From Streptomyces actuosus (GTDB taxonomy: Bacteria; Actinomycetota; Actinomycetes; Streptomycetales; Streptomycetaceae), in the NCBI RefSeq assembly GCF_016921115.1, contig NZ_JAFFZS010000052.1, positions 1 to 33,529 of the forward strand: DNA of 33,529 nucleotides, in the 5' to 3' direction. A model generated the notes under the pieces. The model worked only from the letters and a program-made list of their open reading frames with translations, searched no databases and was not told where the DNA came from. This document shows, piece by piece, positions 32,601 to 33,529 of the stretch (position 1 is its first letter; the number at the start of each line of letters is the position of its first letter). The position numbers and the translations under genes were made by a program.

Positions 32601-33529
32601 TCGGCATCGGCATCGGAATCGGCGAGTATTCCGCACAGCCGGGCGGCCGTACGGTCGTCGGGCGTCTCCGGGAGGTCGACGAGCCCGCCCCAGAACTCCG
32701 GGTGTTCCAGTGCGGCGACCCGGCCCATGCCCCAGGTGCCGTTCTGCACGGGGTTGCGCAGCGGATCGGCGTCACCGGTGGTGACCGCGCCGCTGGTGGC
32801 GAGCCACAGCGGAACCCGCAGCCCCGTGTCGGCGCACGCCTGGATCAGCGCGAGGCCCGCCACCAGGCCCGCCGCGAGTCCCGGCTGCGCGGGGTGCGGT
32901 TGTTCGTCCAGGGCGAGGAACGAGAGGATGCCGTTGAACTCGTCGGCGCCACTGTGCCGGGCCGCCTCGGTCATGAGGGCGGCCAGGCGTTCCCGGTCCG
33001 TGTCGCCGGCGTCGACGAAGAGAGGTACGGGCACGGCACCGTGTTCGGCCAGCCCGTCCAGGCAGACCTGGACGAGCTCGGAGTCGGCGTGGCCGGCGGG
33101 CACGGCGACCAGCCAGGTGCCGCCGAGCGTACCGGCGGCACGGTCGGCGGTCGGCCGCCAGGCGATGCGGTAGCGCCAGGAGTCGACGGTCGCGGAGGCA
33201 CGCTGCCCGCGACGCCAGGCGGAGAGCACGGGCAGCGCCTGCGCCAGCGCCTCCCGCCCGTCCTCTTCGGCGAGTTCGAGTGCACCGGTCAGCGCCTGGA
33301 GGTCCTGGCCCTCGACGGCGGCCCAGAACTCGGCGTCCACCGAGTCCTCTGCCGTCCCACTCGCCGCGGCGAGCTGCGGTGCCGTGGACTCGAACCAGTA
33401 CGGGCGGTGTTGGAAGGCGTACGTCGGTAGGTCGACGACGCGGCCTCCCCGACCGGCCAGGACCCGCGTCCAGTCCACCGCCACCCCACGCACCCACGCC
33501 TCCGCCAACGAGGCCACGAACCGCTCCGC
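20987..33529 (-). CDS. Modular type I polyketide synthase, C-terminal part (5' end outside window)
   Basis: The frame is open from the window edge to TGA at 20987 and encodes the last 4180 residues. Domains in order are: AT end - KR - ACP; KS - AT - KR - ACP; KS - AT - DH - KR - ACP; C-terminal docking peptide. Both ketosynthases keep Cys-His-His (TACSSS, EAHGTGT, N(I/L)GHTQ) and all three ACPs have GFDSL. There is no thioesterase; the end (EERLEAASDDDLFDFIDKQF) is a class 1 docking helix, so the chain passes to another PKS subunit not seen here. The product portion would carry two hydroxyl-bearing units followed by one alkene. An oxidoreductase gene is coupled at the 3' end. A segment around the middle AT has different base composition (see findings). 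Confidence 0.96.
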   Translation of the reverse strand, partial: AERFVASLAEAWVRGVAVDWTRVLAGRGGRVVDLPTYAFQHRPYWFESTAPQLAAASGTAEDSVDAEFWAAVEGQDLQALTGALELAEEDGREALAQALPVLSAWRRGQRASATVDSWRYRIAWRPTADRAAGTLGGTWLVAVPAGHADSELVQVCLDGLAEHGAVPVPLFVDAGDTDRERLAALMTEAARHSGADEFNGILSFLALDEQPHPAQPGLAAGLVAGLALIQACADTGLRVPLWLATSGAVTTGDADPLRNPVQNGTWGMGRVAALEHPEFWGGLVDLPETPDDRTAARLCGILADSDADAEDQLAVRRTAILVRRLVRTPAGAARGGVRSWTSRGTALITGGTGGLGGHTARWLARNGAEHLVLVSRRGSDAPGAAELETELRALGARVTIAACDIADRDALASLVEEVEAHGPPIRTVVHTAGVGILVPLATTTLQEFADGAEAKLSGVANLDAIFADDRLDAFVVFSSVAGVWGSGDHGAYAAANAYADAVAEQRRARGLAGTSIAWGIWSDEAGGMGLDVVQEQLRWRGIPFMDPTLAVAALQMVLDLHECFISVADIDWERFVPVFTAARPRPLLTEVPEVAELLRAEEDRLRQDAPDTQSAGLLSRLRGLSADDQEQAVLDLVRGQVAGVLGHSSPHSVETGRAFRELGFDSLTSVELRNRLNAATGMRLPVTVIFDRPTVTALARHIREELLGSSDSLPAPAAAPAPSGAAAPADDDPIAIVSMSCRYPGGANSPEELWQILAEGRDVIDDFPDDRSWDLDALYDPDPDREGTCYARQGGFVYDAGDFDPAFFGISPREAVAMDPQQRLLLETSWEAVERAGLLPESLRGTPVGVYVGAANQGFGGLDGLPEGVEGHIVTGSATSVLSGRIAYTLGLEGSAVTVDTACSSSLVALHMAVQALRSGECSMALAGGVAVMVEPIGFIGFARTRGVARDGRSKAFAEAADGMGLAEGAGMVLLERLSDARRNGHPVLAVIRSTALNQDGASNGLSAPRGPAQQQVIRAALTKAGLSTADVDAVEAHGTGTTLGDPIEAQALLATYGRGRDPERPLWLGSVKSNIGHTQAASGVAGVMKMVLAMQHGVLPRTLHVDEPTPHVDWSAGAVSLLTEPVEWPGVEGRPRRAGVSSFGVSGTNAHVVLEEAPAVSGSVGSGSVGSVGSVGSGGPVGVFGVGGVVPWVVSGRGREGLAGQAGRLAAFAESVGEGVRPVDVAWSLAATRSVFEDRAVVVGSGMSEVVSGLSGLASGAVSASGSVRGAVSAGADRVVFVFPGQGAQWVGMGRELWGESAVFAASMEACERALAPFVGWSLSEVVRGGGELSEVDVVQPVSWAVMVSLAAVWRACGVCPSVVVGHSQGEIAAAVVAGGLSLEDGARVVALRSRALRAIAGGGGMVSLGLSLEGVEDLLAAGWVGRVGVAAVNGPSSVVVAGDADALEELVGHCEGVGVRARRVPVDYASHSWHVEAIEEELGRVLAPVGPRPGEVAFFSTVEADWVDTARLDGGYWYRNLRGRVRFADAVRGLVEQGCSAFVEVGPHPVLGMAVQEVAPDAVVVGTLRRDRGGAERFVASLAEAWVRGVAVDWTRVLAGRGGRVVDLPTYAFQHRRYWLERATAAGAGSASGVVVDAGFWEAVERGDVTSLAGELRLADSESLAEVLPALSRWRRGEVARSAVEGWRYKVVWKPVGRRSGPVVLGGTWLLVVSESWDDTAGLVTDVTDALTRHGAHVTTVRVAAGTDRAALAALLGSTVNSGDRSVEPVGILSLLALDESPCDDGGALSGGLALTAALLQALGDAGIPAPLWIATRGAVSTGRADPLTAPVQAQAWGLGRIAALEYPQRFGGLVDLPQELDERTGARLVAALSGTLDDDQLAVRGTGLFVRRLTRAERPGSAPSTWRPDGTVLVTGGTGGVGAHVARRLARNGAGQLLLVSRRGPDAPGAAALEAELTALGARVNVAACDVADRDQVAALLAAVPEDQPLTAVVHAAGVLDDGMLDGLTPERAEAVLRPKTAAAWHLHELTRDLGLSAFVLFSSLAGTLGGPGQGSYAAANAFLDALSRRRHADGLPSTAIAWGAWGGGGLAAGETGERLARSGMPAMDPETALTALEQAVLSGEPVLAVADVRWETYAFAHADRPVPALADLPEVREACDARQTSGAAGGDGNAVTARLAGLPHEDQRRELLTLVRTLAAAALGYSGSEEIDEERAFRDLGFDSLTAVALRNTITETTGLRLPVTLVFDHPTATALAERLHHDLFGAALATVEPTRSAVSGASAADDDPVVVVAMSCRYPGGASSPEDLWRLLVRGGDAVSAFPEDRGWDLEGAYDPDPDRPGTFYARGGGFLYDAHHFDPEFFGMSPREALAVDPQQRLLLETSWEAFERAGIDPGALRGSRTGVFVGSNYHDYGSRLQHAPKDFEGYLATGSAGSVASGRISYTFGLEGPAVTVDTACSSSLVALHMAAQALRTGECTMALAGGVTVISSLDTFIEFSRQRALSADGRCKAFSDDADGAGWAEGVGMVLLERLSDARRNGHPVLAVLAGSAVNQDGASNGLTAPSGPAQQRVIRQALDAAGLSPADVDAVEAHGTGTRLGDPIEAQALMATYGQDRPADRPLHVGALKSNLGHTQAAAGVGGVIKTVLAMRHGLLPRTLHAHRPSTRIDWSGGAVALLSEPVEWPGREGRPRRAGVSAFGISGTNAHVILQEPPAETPAVTGTGGTGLPVDATPAGPRARPADLPGDPAGTAVPPEGANVPVAPGELVPWVLSGRSGDALRAQAARLLAHLRDGERRDGATSLDIAHALATGRAAFEHRAVLVGRDEDELLSALRALTEGREAPGVLRGVRRRGGRTAFLFSGQGSQRPGMGRELYAAHPVFADALDAVCAELDRELQRPLKEVLFADAGTPTAALLDRTAYTQAGLFALQVAQFRLLEHWGVHPDVVVGHSIGELAAAHVAGILDLADASRLVAARGRLMEDLPEGGAMLSVRACEADVLEALRTYEDRVTVAAVNGPESVVVSGDEEAVEELAEAWREAGLRTRRLTVSHAFHSPRMEPVQAPFAAVARGLAYTAPAVPVVSDLTGALARPGELETADYWVRHVRGTVRFADALATLEHQGVTAYVELGPDGVLTAMARDCLTDPDAAVVTPLLRRDRPEDAAVTTALATLHVHGIGPDWAGYFADRPVQRAELPTYAFQRARYWLEADPVQPDLAAAGLAAGDHPLLAAGTALAGGDGYLLTGRLSLSSHPWLADHAVSGTAVLPGTAFLELALLAAERIGCPTVDELTLETPLVLPDQGAVHLQVTVGEPGEDGTRPVSVHSRPDDAADDETWTRHAVGRLVPATADDDGAPFEAWPPPGAEAVTVDGLYDRFAEGGFAYGPAFRGLTAAWRLGEEVYAEVEPPAGIAADTTRYGLHPALLDAAVQTVGLTAAAGTAVMPFSWTGVRLHTPGADALRVRLTPSGPDAVTLRVTTADGRPVATVAGLTLRPPADLGRLGDRRAAARHLHTVDWVTPAAAPARVDGGWGVLNGDADPGLAAAVSAAGLAAVHHPDAASLARSVAVGDGAAPATVLAAVPGLPDTADPLPCAATADAVRRVTGHVLRLLQDWLAEDRFDATRLVLVTRHAMTVHDGDRAPDPVAAAVWGLVRTAQSENPGRFLLLDWDGAQESHAALPAALGHDEPQVALRKGELRVPRLVRANLNRTAEGGAGTLLDPDGTVLVTGATGALGGLAARHLVARHGARHLLLVGRRGPDAPGARELVEELTGLGARAELVACDTSDRAALAALLAAIPADRPLTAVVHTAGVLADGVIGSLTGEHLDTVLAAKVDTALHLHELTRDTELRAFVVYSSLAGVLGGAGQGNYAAANAFLDAFARQRRAQGLPAQSLAWGLWEERSAMTGKLDRADLRRMARGGVVPMPSEQALALFDAAVATDRAVLVPARFDTAGLRSPDGEVPPLLRSLVRPAPGRRNGTAAADSTGAAERLRQSLAELGAGARLTLLADLVRDQAAAVLGYADSDAVDTERGFLEMGFDSLTAVELRNRLTTATGLRLPATLLFDYPTPLGLARHLCEETAPWATARVQPVLAELDRLEGMVEEITADESVRSALAGRLRGLLTRLDGQVETVGAGSGGDGTAAEPAVAVEERLEAASDDDLFDFIDKQFGSS
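28677..28801 (-). repeat. 125-bp perfect direct repeat within the PKS gene (copy 1, module B AT)
   Basis: These bases are identical to 33405-33529. The repeat covers the AT C-terminus (FVASLAEAWVRGVAVDW onward). Identity begins abruptly at 28677 and is truncated on the other side only by the window end. Confidence 0.95.
30002..30043 (-). repeat. 9-bp tandem repeat in the KS-AT linker
   Basis: Three exact copies of CACAGACCC (30002-30028, plus strand) are followed by a partial copy and a further copy at 30035-30043. In the coding direction it gives a Gly-Ser-Val-rich flexible linker between KS and AT of module B. Confidence 0.8.
31420..33529 (-). other. PKS module A: AT C-terminus, A2-type KR, ACP
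   Basis: Only the last 40-odd residues of the AT are inside the window (33388-33529). They are identical at DNA level, over 125 bp, to the methylmalonyl-type AT of module B. No DH lies between AT and KR. The KR has TGGTGGLGG (about 32461-32490), lacks the LDD motif, and has Trp at -8 and His at -3 from the catalytic Tyr (32054-32056). By the published KR fingerprint this is A2-type, predicting an L-hydroxyl with an epimerised alpha-methyl. The ACP serine motif is near 31535. Confidence 0.8.
33405..33529 (-). repeat. 125-bp perfect direct repeat (copy 2, module A AT, runs off the window)
   Basis: Identical to 28677-28801, offset 4728 bp. It ends exactly at the window edge, so the true repeat is probably longer and may include the whole AT domain. 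Confidence 0.95.

Overview
The window reads as part of a specialised-metabolite gene cluster from a Streptomyces-like actinomycete. The DNA is very GC-rich with G/C wobble positions. Genes sit in tight, translationally overlapping operons with frequent GTG and TTG starts, and the families present (type I modular polyketide synthase, paired P450s, AfsA-type hotdog protein, LAL-type LuxR regulator, DrrAB-like ABC exporter) are typical of that genus. The left edge cuts through an IS630-type transposase and the right edge falls inside a 125-bp perfect repeat of the polyketide synthase gene, so the window looks like a complete contig that broke at a repeat on each side. No tRNA, rRNA or CRISPR array was seen.

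Layout, left to right. (1) 1-108: tail of a transposase. (2) 277-2746 (+): two cytochrome P450 genes in tandem. (3) 2941-4506 (-): a GT-C (ArnT/PMT_2-like) membrane glycosyltransferase carrying a rare TTA codon. (4) 4919-7053 (+): ABC-2 exporter (ATPase and permease, overlapping). (5) 7129-16367 (-): a seven-gene operon transcribed leftward from a TTG-started gene at 16367. In order of transcription it encodes an ATP-grasp/swivelling-His phosphotransferase (rifampin phosphotransferase-like), an MNT-type nucleotidyltransferase multidomain protein, an extended SDR (thioester-reductase-like), an NDP-kinase-like protein, an AfsA/ScbA-like tandem hotdog protein, a UbiA-like membrane protein and a nitroreductase-family flavoprotein. 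(6) 16479-16676 (-): C-terminal remnant of a third P450. (7) 17101-19887 (+): large LAL/LuxR ATPase activator. (8) 19941-20990 (-): Gfo/Idh/MocA oxidoreductase resembling NDP-hexose 3-ketoreductases. (9) 20987-33529 (-): 3' part of a modular type I PKS gene with two complete modules and the end of a third.

How it may work together. The PKS fragment adds ketide units with predicted chemistry [AT end]-KR-ACP, then KS-AT(methylmalonyl)-KR-ACP, then KS-AT(malonyl)-DH-KR-ACP-docking domain. It hands the chain to another PKS that is not in the window. The P450s would oxidise the product, the 3-ketoreductase-like enzyme and GT-C protein may relate to sugar attachment, and the ABC pair would export it. 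The LAL regulator is the obvious pathway activator. A short shared element (A[AT]TCC[CT]TAG[AT]G) lies upstream of the P450s, the exporter and the regulator itself and is a candidate common operator/promoter.

The most unusual part is the seven-gene operon. It groups three phosphoryl/nucleotidyl-transfer proteins with an AfsA-like condensing enzyme and reductases, and has no butyrolactone receptor gene beside it. I infer that it makes a small acyl-glycerol/butenolide-type molecule or a phosphorylated or nucleotidylated intermediate. Its product cannot be read from sequence alone.
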